A stretch of DNA of 64,000 nt from Clostridia bacterium. Lineage in GTDB: Bacteria; Bacillota; Clostridia; Oscillospirales; Acutalibacteraceae. The stretch spans positions 47,693-111,692 of the forward strand of contig JAFTLT010000057.1 of NCBI GenBank assembly GCA_017452785.1, in the 5' to 3' direction. Shown piece after piece: positions 16,649 to 26,005 of this stretch; position 1 is the first letter of the stretch; every line of letters starts with the position of its first letter. The position numbers and the translations under genes are program-made. The notes below the pieces were generated by a model, which ran no database searches, had not been told where the DNA came from, and worked only from the letters and a program-made list of their open reading frames with translations.

Positions 16649-18514
16649 TTAATTCTCCTTCTTATACAGTATTGCTACATTAATTCCACCTATTTTAACC
16701 TTATCCCCCTGCACCTCATTGCCGAGAAGTGTTTTGGCATTATGCCACTCAGGCGGCAGGAAATAGTCAATTTCGTGCTCGTTACGGTTAGCAATAAGCA
16801 TAACCTTTTCATCTTTATCCTGCCTTACAAAAGCAAGACATGAAAGCATTTCGGAAACCGTATAATACTCGCCTTCCTTTAAGCAGTGAAGGCTTTTTCT
16901 TATGCTGCCGAGTTTTTTATAGTAACTGAGTAAATCTTTATTTTCATTGCCCCATGGGTAGCAGAAACGGTTAAAGGGGTCTTTATAGCCCTGCATACCG
17001 GCTTCATCACCATAGTAAAGACATGGCACACCGGGAAGCATATACTGAATAGCTGCCGCCATCTTAAGGAGCCTTACACCCTTGGCATATTGCTCATCGC
17101 TCAAAAAATGGGTGCTTTGCCACTGTCTGTCACGATATTCACAGTCTTCACCTGCAAGGGCAGTTATTGCACGCATTGTGTCATGGGTGCCTATATGGTT
17201 CATCAGCACATCAATAACACATTTGGGATAGTTTTCGAGTATTGTCATTATCTTAGAAGTGAAGCCTTCAACTCTGCCGCTTCTGACAAAATTTATCACT
17301 GCCTCTGCAAAGGGATAGTTCATAACGCTATCGAGCTCGTCACCTCTGAAATAGCGTCTGCGCTGACCGTAAGCGAATTTATTTGAAGCATCCTCCCAGA
17401 CCTCTCCTAAAACAAGTGCCTCTTTATTTTCAGCTTTGACAGCCTTTCTGAATTCATCGAGGAATATGTCAGGCAGTTCATCTGCAACATCAAGTCGCCA
17501 GCCTCTGACACCTGATCTGAGCCAACGCCTTGCAATGCCGTTTTCACCTGTGATAAACTCAATAAATTCCGGGCTTTCTTCAATTACCTCAGGAAGTATG
17601 CTTATGCCCCACCATGAGTGGTAGTTGTGAGGGTGATTTATGAATTTATACCACTTATAATACGGCGAGTCTTTTGACTGAAAAGCACCTACACTGTCAT
17701 ATCTTGCGTATTTATTGAAGTAGATGCTGTCATCACCCGTGTGACTGAAAACACCGTCTAATATAACGGAAATGCCTCTTTTTTCCGCTTCTTTGCAAAG
17801 ATGTATCAAATCCTCTTCGTTGCCGAGCAAGGGGTCAATTTTGCTGTAATCTGCCGTATCGTAACGGTGATTGCTCTGAGCTTCAAAAATCGGATTGAGA
17901 TAAATGCAGGTTGTGCCGAGACTTTCGATATAATCCAGTTTTTCTGTTATCCCTTTAAGGTCACCCTGAAAATAGTCGTTATTAAGTACCCTGCCGTCGG
18001 GAGTAGGTCTCCATATTGGTTCGCCTTCGATGTCACTTCTGAGCACTCTGCCTGAGGGAATATTATCTTTCTTTTCACCTGAAAAATAAAATCTGTCAGG
18101 AAAAATCTGATAAAACATTCCGCCCTTGAGCCAATCGGGTGTGGTGAAATTCTTTGAATAGACACTCAGCTGCCATTCGCATATACCTTTTGTGAGATTG
18201 CCTAAGCGGTCACCGCAATGCTTTATAGAGCTTCTGCCCCAAGGAGTGTTATATTCAAAATGATAAAAATAAATGTCGGGTTTTTCGGCAGTGTACCCAA
18301 GAGCCCACCACTCTTCACCCTCACCTTCCACACTGAGCCACTGCATAGGGATGTACTTATAGTTTCCCTTATCACTTCTGATAACAAGATCAACACCTGT
18401 GCACTGAAGTGAGCGTGGCAAAACAACCTTGAAGACGAAATTTTCGCCCTCTCGGACAGCACCGAATTTGCTTTTATGTAATGTATTTGAAGAATTGTAT
18501 GGGATATAGTCCAT
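16649..18514 (-). CDS. GH13 alpha-amylase family enzyme (neopullulanase/cyclomaltodextrinase type)
   Basis: A 621-residue enzyme without signal peptide, so cytoplasmic. An N-terminal beta domain resembling CBM34 (residues 1-120) precedes the barrel. The GH13 motifs are visible: VILDGVFSHTG, GWRLDVADE (nucleophile Asp), VLGEVWED (acid/base Glu) and LMNHIGTHDT. This composition points to hydrolysis of maltodextrins, cyclodextrins or pullulan fragments. A GGAGG site precedes the ATG. It is co-directional with prmA, whose site is inside its end. Confidence 0.88.
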   Translation of the reverse strand: MDYIPYNSSNTLHKSKFGAVREGENFVFKVVLPRSLQCTGVDLVIRSDKGNYKYIPMQWLSVEGEGEEWWALGYTAEKPDIYFYHFEYNTPWGRSSIKHCGDRLGNLTKGICEWQLSVYSKNFTTPDWLKGGMFYQIFPDRFYFSGEKKDNIPSGRVLRSDIEGEPIWRPTPDGRVLNNDYFQGDLKGITEKLDYIESLGTTCIYLNPIFEAQSNHRYDTADYSKIDPLLGNEEDLIHLCKEAEKRGISVILDGVFSHTGDDSIYFNKYARYDSVGAFQSKDSPYYKWYKFINHPHNYHSWWGISILPEVIEESPEFIEFITGENGIARRWLRSGVRGWRLDVADELPDIFLDEFRKAVKAENKEALVLGEVWEDASNKFAYGQRRRYFRGDELDSVMNYPFAEAVINFVRSGRVEGFTSKIMTILENYPKCVIDVLMNHIGTHDTMRAITALAGEDCEYRDRQWQSTHFLSDEQYAKGVRLLKMAAAIQYMLPGVPCLYYGDEAGMQGYKDPFNRFCYPWGNENKDLLSYYKKLGSIRKSLHCLKEGEYYTVSEMLSCLAFVRQDKDEKVMLIANRNEHEIDYFLPPEWHNAKTLLGNEVQGDKVKIGGINVAILYKKEN

Positions 18515-18591
18515 TGTTTCCTCCGAAAATGAAGTTATATTATAAAATGTTAAACATATAATTTACTGAATGATTTTATATGATTGGTGGA

Positions 18592-19083
18592 ATGAACGTG
18601 TTTGTTGTTTCCGTAAAAAGAAAAGAGATTAAATATTATGCAGCCGCAGCTTTAATATGCCTTTTTGCCGTTATAGGCGGAATTGTAAGTGTTTCTCAGT
18701 CTGCCTCACTGCCTGCAGCAAAGGTTGGCGGAGTTAATATGAGAGCAGGTAATGCCGAAGAAAGAATCGCCTTCTTTTCACAGTTCGGCTGGGAAATAAG
18801 CACTGATCCCCTTGAAGTCAAGGAAGTTGTTATTCCCGCTGAATTTGATGAAACCTATGAGGAATATAATGCCCTTCAAAAAAGTCAGGGACTTGACCTT
18901 AGCAAATATAAAGGCAAGCGTGCCAAATTCTGGAGCTATGAAATTAAAAACTATCCCGGCTATGAAAACACCGACAGCGTTATTCACGGCAATATTTTAG
19001 TCTATGAAGGAATAGTTATAGGCGGAGACATCTGCTCTGTTGAGCTTGACGGATTTATGGTCGGCTTTACAGCCGATAATTAG
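18592..19083 (+). CDS. DUF4830-like membrane-anchored protein
   Basis: A 163-residue protein starting MNVFVVSVKRKEIKYY, followed by one hydrophobic segment at about residues 15-35, so it is anchored with its C-terminal domain outside the cell. The outer part (RIAFFSQFGWEIS, then FDETYEEYNALQKSQGLDL and YKGKRAKFWSYEI) matches the DUF4830 family as I know it; function unknown. I prefer the ATG at 18592 because GGTGG precedes it; another ATG lies at 18580. It is convergent with hflX. Confidence 0.7.
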   Translation: MNVFVVSVKRKEIKYYAAAALICLFAVIGGIVSVSQSASLPAAKVGGVNMRAGNAEERIAFFSQFGWEISTDPLEVKEVVIPAEFDETYEEYNALQKSQGLDLSKYKGKRAKFWSYEIKNYPGYENTDSVIHGNILVYEGIVIGGDICSVELDGFMVGFTADN

Positions 19084-19093
19084 GAATTCAAAA

Positions 19094-20338
19094 TTAATCA
19101 ATAATGTACTGTTTGATTCTGTCCAGTAAAAGCATATCTATTGTGGCTTTCATATAAAGGCCTTCAGGTCTGTATTCCTCTTCTTCCACTACGCCTTCTT
19201 TTCTTATCTGGGCAGCAATTGCACCGGCAGAAAAAGGCAGAAGAAGCTCTGCTTTTCGTCTTGTGGGAGGAAGCTCTTTGAGAATAGCATCTAACAGCTC
19301 CTCAAAGCCTCTTTCTTTAAGGGCGGAAATCATAACGGTCTTGCCGAAGGTGGGCATCGAATAAATATCACCCACAAGGTCGCACTTATTCATAACGCTG
19401 ATTATAGGCTTGTCTTCACAGCCAAGCTCATTTAATAATTCTCTTGTCACCTCAAGGTGCTCGGCAGAGTGCTCATCACTTGCATCGCAGACGTTGAGTA
19501 TAACCGTAGCTTCAGCAGCTTCTTCAAGGGTTGACTTAAAGGCTTCGACTAACTTATGCGGAAGTCTTCTAATAAGTCCTACAGTGTCAACAAGCATAAC
19601 CTGTCTGCCGTCGGGAAGTATAAGTGCTCTTGAAGTCGGGTCAAGAGTTGCAAATAGCTTATTTTCAGCAAGCACACCTGCTTGTGTGAGTGCATTCATA
19701 AGAGTTGACTTGCCTGCGTTGGTGTATCCGACAATTGCAACGGTCTGCACTCCGTCCTTTTCTCGTCTTCTGCGCATCTGATTTCTACGCTTTTCGAGTG
19801 CTTTAAGTTCTTCCTGAAGCTTATCTATTCTTCTTCTGATATGTCTTTTATCACTTTCGAGCTTGGTTTCACCGGGGCCTCTTGTACCGATACCGCCACC
19901 AAGACGGGACAAAGCCGTGCCCTGACCTGCAAGACGTGGAAGTGAATATTTAAGCTGTGCAAGCTCAACCTGCAGCTTACCCTCGCTTGTTCTTGCTCTT
20001 GCGGCAAAAATGTCAAGTATAAGCATAGTTCTGTCAATAACACGCACCTTAGTGAGTCTCTCTAAATTTCTTTGCTGAGAAGGTGACAGCTCACTGTCAA
20101 ATATAAGCAGGTCAACAGGGTTTGCAGTTATGAATGCGATAATTTCCGCAAGCTTACCAACACCGACAAAGGTAGCCTTTTCCGGTGCTTCTTTTTTCTG
20201 TATAACCTTGCCGATAACCTCGGCGCCTGCTGTATATGCAAGCTCCTCTAATTCGTCAATTGACACCTCGGCATCAAATTCGCCTGTGTCAACACTGACA
20301 AGAAGAGCCACCTCTTTTTTTATCTCATTTTCGTACAT
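19094..20338 (-). CDS. hflX: Ribosome-associated GTPase HflX
   Basis: A 414-residue GTPase that splits stalled ribosomes. The HflX N-terminal domain includes LLIFDSELSPSQQRNLE and the glycine-rich GQGTALSRLGGGIGTRGPGE, then a coiled-coil, then the G domain with GYTNAGKSTLMNAL (P-loop, about residue 204), DTVGLIRRLPH (G3) and NKCD (G4). The start follows GGAGG. The length is normal for Clostridia. Confidence 0.95.
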   Translation of the reverse strand: MYENEIKKEVALLVSVDTGEFDAEVSIDELEELAYTAGAEVIGKVIQKKEAPEKATFVGVGKLAEIIAFITANPVDLLIFDSELSPSQQRNLERLTKVRVIDRTMLILDIFAARARTSEGKLQVELAQLKYSLPRLAGQGTALSRLGGGIGTRGPGETKLESDKRHIRRRIDKLQEELKALEKRRNQMRRRREKDGVQTVAIVGYTNAGKSTLMNALTQAGVLAENKLFATLDPTSRALILPDGRQVMLVDTVGLIRRLPHKLVEAFKSTLEEAAEATVILNVCDASDEHSAEHLEVTRELLNELGCEDKPIISVMNKCDLVGDIYSMPTFGKTVMISALKERGFEELLDAILKELPPTRRKAELLLPFSAGAIAAQIRKEGVVEEEEYRPEGLYMKATIDMLLLDRIKQYIID

Positions 20339-20358
20339 ATTAAACCTCCGGTTTTAAT

Positions 20359-20487
20359 GAAGCTTCAGCTTCAATTCATGACCATAGGTCAATTCATGGC
20401 GCAAGCCAATTCATTATTCATAATTATTCCTCGCTCGCTGCGGGGCATTACTTTTCCTGTCGTGGAAAAGCAACCAAAACGCAATTA
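20359..20487. repeat. Composite intergenic repeat with AATTCAT units and small hairpins
   Basis: AATTCATG, GACCATAGGTC, AATTCATG, GCGCAAGC, AATTCATTATTCATAATT follow one another, so short hairpins alternate with AATTCAT units. A GC-rich part (CGCTCGCTGCGGGGCATTAC) and GCAATTA close the stretch. AAAAGTAATGCC on the minus strand recurs near 15585. It lies between hflX and the M24 peptidase and contains no gene. Confidence 0.6.
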
Positions 20488-20488
20488 G

Positions 20489-21553
20489 TTATAATACTAT
20501 GAGTTTTTTCTCACAAGTTGTCAGATTTTCACAGCCCCCTGCCGTAACAAGTGCCATATCTTCAATTCTTACACCAAACTCACCGGGAAGATAAATGCCC
20601 GGCTCAACGGTGACAATGTGACCTTCTGCAAGCACTGCTTTGCTTGACGGATTGAGTGAAGGACTCTCGTGAATTTCAACACCAACACCGTGACCGAGTC
20701 CGTGACCGAAGAAGCTTCCGTAGCCTTTATCTGCAATTATATTTCTTGCCACTGCGTCAACATCCCGGCAGGGTACACCTGCTTTGATTGCCTCAAGACC
20801 CTTAAGCTGTGCACTAAGCACTGTTTCATAAACATCAATCTGCTTTGATGAAACCTCACCCACTGCAATGGTACGGGTCATATCACTGTGATAAAAGTCG
20901 GTAACAGCACCAAAGTCCATAGTAACAAAGTCGCCGCTTTCGATTTTTTTATCCGAGGGCACGCCGTGAGGCAGCGAGCTGTTTTTGCCGCTGACGGCAA
21001 TAGTTTCAAAGGAAAGAGCATCTGCACCGCCACGAAGCATATAATATTCAAGCTCAAGAGCAACTTCCTTTTCCGTTCTGCCCACAGTGATGAAGCCCAA
21101 AATATGCTCGAATGCCATTTCGGCAATGCGCTGAGCTTTCACAATTTTTGACACTTCATCGGCGTTTTTAGTCATTCTTATTTTATTAATTATATTATCG
21201 AGCTCACCGTCGCAGATTATATCGCAAAAAGAAAAAATCTTTTTAATTTCATTATATCTTGAAACGGTTACTCTTTCACTTTCGAGCATTAGAGTTTTAA
21301 CACCAAGCTTTTGGATAAAGGGTTTGAGAGTTTTTTCCATACCCTTAGTCTCAATTATCTCATCGCAGGTTTTAATTTTATTTCCTGCAGCTTCAATATA
21401 GCGTGAGTCCGTTAAAAATACAGCCTTCTCCCCTGTTACAACAAGATAGCCGTTTGAGGAGTGGAAAGAGGTAAAATAGCAAATATTTTCTTCGCTCATA
21501 ATAAGAGCTGCCGCATTTTTTTCTTTAAGATAAGCCTTGAGCTTGTTTATCAT
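20489..21553 (-). CDS. M24-family Xaa-Pro aminopeptidase
   Basis: A 354-residue metallopeptidase of the Xaa-Pro dipeptidase/aminopeptidase group, which removes N-terminal residues ahead of proline. The creatinase-like N-terminal domain covers about 125 residues. The five metal ligands are visible: MDFGAVTDFYHSDMTRT (two Asp), FFGHGLGHGVGVEIHESP (His), and the glutamates in VEPGIY and GVRIEDM. It is probably cytoplasmic and recycles peptides. A moderate AAAGG site precedes the start. Confidence 0.9.
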   Translation of the reverse strand: MINKLKAYLKEKNAAALIMSEENICYFTSFHSSNGYLVVTGEKAVFLTDSRYIEAAGNKIKTCDEIIETKGMEKTLKPFIQKLGVKTLMLESERVTVSRYNEIKKIFSFCDIICDGELDNIINKIRMTKNADEVSKIVKAQRIAEMAFEHILGFITVGRTEKEVALELEYYMLRGGADALSFETIAVSGKNSSLPHGVPSDKKIESGDFVTMDFGAVTDFYHSDMTRTIAVGEVSSKQIDVYETVLSAQLKGLEAIKAGVPCRDVDAVARNIIADKGYGSFFGHGLGHGVGVEIHESPSLNPSSKAVLAEGHIVTVEPGIYLPGEFGVRIEDMALVTAGGCENLTTCEKKLIVL

Positions 21554-21592
21554 CTATATCAACCTTTCGGGATTAGTATATGCACTAAAGAT

Positions 21593-21631
21593 AAAATCAC
21601 CCAATGAAGCCTTGGCTCAAAGGGTGATTTT
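21593..21631 (-). terminator. Terminator of rpsU
   Basis: AAAATCACCC pairs with AGGGTGATTTT around an inner AGCC/GGCT pairing. It lies directly after the rpsU stop codon and before the start of the peptidase gene. Confidence 0.7.
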
Positions 21632-21637
21632 CGTTAA

Positions 21638-21814
21638 TTACTTAAATTTGCGCTTACGAGCAGCCTCAGACTTCTTTTTTCTTGCAACTGAAGGCTTTTC
21701 GTAATGTTCTCTTTTACGAACCTCCTGGATGATGCCATCACGTGAAGTCTGTCTCTTAAAACGTCTGAGAGCGCTGTCGAGTGACTCGTTCTCTTTAACT
21801 TTTACCTGACTCAT
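21638..21814 (-). CDS. rpsU: 30S ribosomal protein S21
   Basis: A 58-residue basic protein, beginning [20 protein letters not shown] and ending in the arginine/lysine-rich tail [13 protein letters not shown], the usual size of S21. S21 joins the small subunit near the anti-Shine-Dalgarno and helps initiation. The start follows GGGAGGG. It has its own strong promoter and terminator, so it is monocistronic. Confidence 0.95.
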   Translation of the reverse strand: MSQVKVKENESLDSALRRFKRQTSRDGIIQEVRKREHYEKPSVARKKKSEAARKRKFK

Positions 21815-21873
21815 TTATATTTCCCTCCCTTACCTGTTAGCAGGGGCTTATTTCCATTAAGGATACGCCAATT

Positions 21874-21902
21874 ATTATACAATATACTTTTCATCTTGTC
21901 AA
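21874..21902 (-). promoter_or_regulatory. Consensus promoter of rpsU
   Basis: On the minus strand TTGACA (21902-21897) and TATAAT (21879-21874) are separated by exactly 17 bases, a perfect sigma-A promoter. The leader to the start codon is about 55 bases. Confidence 0.85.
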
Positions 21903-21945
21903 GAGAATTTATATAACAATAATGACATATTTCCCTAAAAATTTA

Positions 21946-24357
21946 TTATTTTACAACAATATTTACGAGTCTACCCTTAACATAGAGCTCTTTGACAACA
22001 GTTTTGCCTGCGATTTCTTCTGCTACTCTGTCATTTGCCTTTGCTATAGCAATTGCGTCGGCGGCTTCAATATCAGCAGGAACGCTGAGCTTAGCGCGTA
22101 CCTTGCCATTGACCTGAGCAACGATTTCAACCTCAGCATCAACGCATTTTGCTTCGTCATATGTGGGCCACTGTGAGCAGGCAAGCATTGTGCCACCTAT
22201 AGCCTCATTAATTTCTTCTGTTACGTGAGGAGCAAAGGGATTGAGAAGCGTGATGAATGTCTTGAGCTCTTTCTTTGTTACTGCGCCTGCATCGTAAATT
22301 TCGTTGAGCAGTGTCATAAGAGCAGCAATAGCTGTGTTATATTTGAGTGTTTCAATATCGCTTGAAACCTTTTTGATAGCTCTGTTGAAGGGAGCTTCAA
22401 GCTTCTTTGAATATTCGTCTGAATCTGTGAGGATTGTCTGAAGATTCCATACTCTGTCGATAAATCTCTTGCAGCCCTTTACGCTGTCTTCTGACCAGGG
22501 AGCTGCCTTTTCATAGTCACCCATGAAAAGAACATAGGTACGCAGCACGTCAGCACCAAATGAGTCAACAACATCGTTGGGGTCAATAACATTGCCTCTT
22601 GACTTTGACATCTTAACGCCGTCAGGTCCGAGGATAAGACCCTGAGCAGTTCTCTTTGCATAAGGCTCTGCTGTGGGCACTTCACCGATATCATAGAGGA
22701 ACTTATGCCAGAAGCGTGAGTAGATAAGATGACGTGTTACATGCTCCATACCGCCGTTGTACCAGTCAACCATACCCCAGTATTTCAGCTTTTCCATATC
22801 GGCAAAACGCTCTGTGTTGTGGGGGTCTATGTATCTGAGGAAATACCATGATGAACCTGCCCACTGAGGCATTGTGTCGGTTTCTCTTTTAGCTGCGCCG
22901 CCGCACTTAGGACAAGTGCAGTTAACAAACTCATCAATCTTGGCAAGAGGGCTTTCGCCATCCTGACCGGGCTCGAAGTTTTCAACCTGAGGCAGCTTAA
23001 GCGGAAGCTCACTATAAGGAACTGCAACCATACCGCACTTTTCGCAATGAACAATGGGAATAGGCTCACCCCAATAACGCTGACGGTTGAATGCCCAGTC
23101 TTTCATCTTATACTGAACACCCTTTTCACCGATGCCCTGCTTTTCAAGTTCTTCAAGCACACGGGCAATTGAAGACTTCTTGTCTGTGTAGCCGTTGAGG
23201 TAATCGGAATTGACCATTTCGCCGTCACCTGTGTAGGCTTCAACTGAAATATCGCCACCCTTGATTACTTCGATAATGTCAATGCCGAACTTCTTTGCGA
23301 AGTCGTAGTCTCTCTGGTCGTGTGCAGGCACAGCCATAATTGCACCGGTACCGTAGCCCATCATGACATAGTCTGAAATGAAGATGGGGATTTCCTTGCC
23401 GTTAACCGGGTTGATAGCAACAAAGCCGTCAAGCTTAACACCTGTCTTATCCTTTACAAGCTGAGTACGCTCAAATTCTGTCTTCTTTGCACATTCAGCT
23501 CTGTAAGCCTCAACATCACCGAAGTTTTTGATCATCTCACTATACTTGTCAAGCATAGGATGCTCAGGAGCCATAACCATAAAGGTTACACCGAAAAGTG
23601 TATCGGGACGTGTTGTGTAAATCTTAAGAGTTTCATCTGTATCCTTAACCTTAAAGTTAACAAATGCACCTGTTGACTTACCGATCCAGTTTTCCTGCTG
23701 AAGCTTAACGTTGGGCAGATAGTCAACATCCTTAAGGCCTTCAAGGAGCTTGTCTGCATATTCTGTGATACGAAGATACCATACGTCCTTTGATTTCTGA
23801 ACGATGTCACTGTGGCAGATGTCACACTTGCCGCCCTGTGAGTCCTCGTTTGAGAGAACAACCTTGCATGAGGGGCAATAGTTAACAAGAGTCTTATCTC
23901 TGAAAGCAAGACCGTTTTCAAACATCTTAAGGAAAATCCACTGTGTCCACTTGTAGTAGCCCTCTTCTGTGGTGTCAACAACTCTGTCCCAGTCAAATGA
24001 GAAGCCGACTCTCTTAAGCTGTGAGGTAAACTTTGCAATATTATTGTCAGTTACCTGACGGGGGTGGATGCCTGTTTTGATAGCGTAGTTTTCTGTGGGC
24101 AGACCGTAAGCGTCAAAGCCGATGGGGAAAAGCACATTATAGCCTTCCATTCTTCTTTTTCTTGACACAACCTCAAGACCTGAATAAGCCTTGATGTGAC
24201 CTACGTGCATACCTGCACCACTAGGATAAGGGAATTCTACAAGAGCATAGAACTTCTTTTTGTCAGAGCCGTCCTTAGCGTGAAAAACGCCTGCCTCTTC
24301 CCATTTATCCTGCCATTTTTTCTCACTGATTTTAAAATCGTAATTCAAATTTATCAC
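21946..24357 (-). CDS. leuS: Leucine-tRNA ligase
   Basis: An 803-residue class I synthetase that charges tRNA-Leu. The HIGH motif is in PYPSGAGMHVGHIKAYSG (residues 43-60), the editing domain lies in the middle (TTRPDTLFGVTFMVMAPEHP), and KMSKSRGNVIDP stands near residue 575. The C-terminal anticodon and tRNA-binding domains are present. It ends the long minus-strand block that starts at trmH; no T-box is seen in the short space before it. Confidence 0.97.
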   Translation of the reverse strand: MINLNYDFKISEKKWQDKWEEAGVFHAKDGSDKKKFYALVEFPYPSGAGMHVGHIKAYSGLEVVSRKRRMEGYNVLFPIGFDAYGLPTENYAIKTGIHPRQVTDNNIAKFTSQLKRVGFSFDWDRVVDTTEEGYYKWTQWIFLKMFENGLAFRDKTLVNYCPSCKVVLSNEDSQGGKCDICHSDIVQKSKDVWYLRITEYADKLLEGLKDVDYLPNVKLQQENWIGKSTGAFVNFKVKDTDETLKIYTTRPDTLFGVTFMVMAPEHPMLDKYSEMIKNFGDVEAYRAECAKKTEFERTQLVKDKTGVKLDGFVAINPVNGKEIPIFISDYVMMGYGTGAIMAVPAHDQRDYDFAKKFGIDIIEVIKGGDISVEAYTGDGEMVNSDYLNGYTDKKSSIARVLEELEKQGIGEKGVQYKMKDWAFNRQRYWGEPIPIVHCEKCGMVAVPYSELPLKLPQVENFEPGQDGESPLAKIDEFVNCTCPKCGGAAKRETDTMPQWAGSSWYFLRYIDPHNTERFADMEKLKYWGMVDWYNGGMEHVTRHLIYSRFWHKFLYDIGEVPTAEPYAKRTAQGLILGPDGVKMSKSRGNVIDPNDVVDSFGADVLRTYVLFMGDYEKAAPWSEDSVKGCKRFIDRVWNLQTILTDSDEYSKKLEAPFNRAIKKVSSDIETLKYNTAIAALMTLLNEIYDAGAVTKKELKTFITLLNPFAPHVTEEINEAIGGTMLACSQWPTYDEAKCVDAEVEIVAQVNGKVRAKLSVPADIEAADAIAIAKANDRVAEEIAGKTVVKELYVKGRLVNIVVK

Positions 24358-24395
24358 TCCGTTAAATTATTTACAGTTAAATTACTTACTAAATA

Positions 24396-24746
24396 TTACT
24401 CCACAATGTCAGAGATGTCAATAGTTTTTGCATCCTGCCAGAGTCTTTCAAGGTTATAGTATTCACGGCTTTCACCTGTGAAAACATGAACGAGAACACT
24501 GCTGTAATCAAGAAGTATCCAGCCTGTTGCTCTGCCCTCAATGTGATGAGGTACCACACCCTTTTCGCCGAGCTCATATTCAACCTCATCAGCCAGAGCC
24601 TTAACATGGGTGTTTGAGGTACCTGTGACAATAACAAAGTAATCGGCAACTATTGAGTGTTCTGTTATTTCTATAAGTTTTATGTCAGCACCCTTTTTGT
24701 TATCGAGCACTTTAACTATTTCTCTTGCGAGTTCGAGTTCAGTCAT
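24396..24746 (-). CDS. rsfS: Ribosomal silencing factor
   Basis: A 116-residue protein of the RsfS/Iojap family, which binds ribosomal protein L14 and keeps the subunits apart in starved cells. Typical segments are DYFVIVTGTSNTHVKALADE (residues 35-54), IEGRATGWILLDYSSVLVHV and REYYNLERLW. It sits downstream of nadD-yqeK and before leuS, the standard Firmicute order. Confidence 0.95.
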   Translation of the reverse strand: MTELELAREIVKVLDNKKGADIKLIEITEHSIVADYFVIVTGTSNTHVKALADEVEYELGEKGVVPHHIEGRATGWILLDYSSVLVHVFTGESREYYNLERLWQDAKTIDISDIVE

Positions 24747-24798
24747 TTAACTTCACTCCTTTCAAATATAATATTTAATATAATACCTTATTCTCGGC

Positions 24799-24842
24799 TC
24801 ACCTGAAAGGGGAGCTGTCAGCCCTGCAGCTGACTGAGGGGT
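24799..24842. repeat. Intergenic REP-like repeat
   Basis: CACCTGAAAGGGGAGCTGTC, then AGCCCTGCAGCTGACTGAGG and GGTT. An inner CAGC-TGCAG-type dyad can fold. A related CTGAAAGGAAAGGTGGC string occurs at 40332-40350, so both seem to belong to one dispersed family. It lies between rsfS and nadD-yqeK. Confidence 0.5.
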
Positions 24843-26005
24843 TATTTCCCTTTTTCGCTTATTACGAGTTCGTTATAAAAATCAACACTGTCAGTGTGAA
24901 TTATACCCTTTTCCGGTGTCAGCTTCATAAAGGTATACTGCAGTGAATAAAGAGACGCCTCTTCAAGTGAATGATTTATAGCAAGGTCTCTCATAACACC
25001 CACATCGGGATAATTTCTCTCTGCCGAGATATAATCGGCAACATAGATAATTTTTTCCAAGAGACTCATTCCTGCCTTACCCGTTGTGTGATAGCGTACA
25101 CTGCCGAGAATTTTCGGGTCAGTAATGCCAAGCTCAAGTCTGAGATAACACTCCCCTGCCATGGCATGCCACAGCTTAGGGTTATTTTTCTCTGCCTGAC
25201 TCAGGATTATACCACCCTTTTCCATTATTTGCAACTGCTCAGCCTTAGAGGCATTTTTCATAATGTCATGTGTGAGGCCTGCAAAATATGCCTTTTCTTC
25301 ATCACAACCGTAAATTCTTGCAAGCTGACTTGCCGAGTCTGCAACATTCAGTGAATGTATAAAACGGTAATCGTCAAGTCTGCTTCTGAGAAGCTGCCTT
25401 ACGAGTGTGTATTCATCGGTGTAAAGTCTATTTTCTTTTATATAAGCTGCAACCTTCAACGGCACTAAGGATGAAATATCCTCACCGCAATTTACCTTAT
25501 TTCTCACCATGGTTGAGCTGCATTCAAAAGGCTCAAAATCAATGATGATTACCTCTTTTTTTAGCACGGTGTCAGCATAATTTTTAAGCTGTGAAATGCT
25601 TATATCACCCTGCCTTGTGGTGGCACAGACAGTCACCAAAGAAAGAATATCACTGTATCTGTACCACTTATCAAAGCAAAGCAGCATATCAGAGCCCATT
25701 ATGAGAAACAGCTCATCATCGGGATAAATCCTGCTGAGCTCAGTTACCGTATCAAATGTGTAGCTCTTGCCATCTCTTTTTATTTCAAGATCGCTGATTA
25801 TATAATCCTCACCCGTAAAAGCAAGTCTGCACATCTCAAGACGATGAGCACTGTCTATTAGCTGACCGCTTGATTTATGGGGTGACAGACCCGATGGCAT
25901 AATGATTATTTTGTCAAGGTCTGCTTTTCTCTTTATTTCTTCGGCAAGCTTCACGTGACCCTTATGCACAGGGTTGAAGGCACCGCCGTAAATACCGATT
26001 CGCAT
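24842..26005 (-). CDS. nadD: Nicotinate-nucleotide adenylyltransferase fused to YqeK HD-domain hydrolase
   Basis: A 387-residue fusion. Residues 1-195 are NadD, with GGAFNPVHKGHVKLAEE (HxGH motif), making nicotinate adenine dinucleotide in NAD synthesis. Residues 200-387 are YqeK, an HD-domain diadenosine tetraphosphatase, with RFIHSLNVADSA, GLTHDIMKNA and YHTTGKAGMS carrying the metal-binding His/Asp residues. In many Firmicutes the two genes are adjacent; fused forms are known in Clostridia. Its start overlaps the stop of yhbY (TAATG). Confidence 0.93.
   Translation of the reverse strand: MRIGIYGGAFNPVHKGHVKLAEEIKRKADLDKIIIMPSGLSPHKSSGQLIDSAHRLEMCRLAFTGEDYIISDLEIKRDGKSYTFDTVTELSRIYPDDELFLIMGSDMLLCFDKWYRYSDILSLVTVCATTRQGDISISQLKNYADTVLKKEVIIIDFEPFECSSTMVRNKVNCGEDISSLVPLKVAAYIKENRLYTDEYTLVRQLLRSRLDDYRFIHSLNVADSASQLARIYGCDEEKAYFAGLTHDIMKNASKAEQLQIMEKGGIILSQAEKNNPKLWHAMAGECYLRLELGITDPKILGSVRYHTTGKAGMSLLEKIIYVADYISAERNYPDVGVMRDLAINHSLEEASLYSLQYTFMKLTPEKGIIHTDSVDFYNELVISEKGK

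Noticed and set aside
24747-24841. T-box or other riboswitch before rsfS or leuS
   Set aside because: The spaces are too short and hold only a REP-like repeat; no T-box motif is visible.
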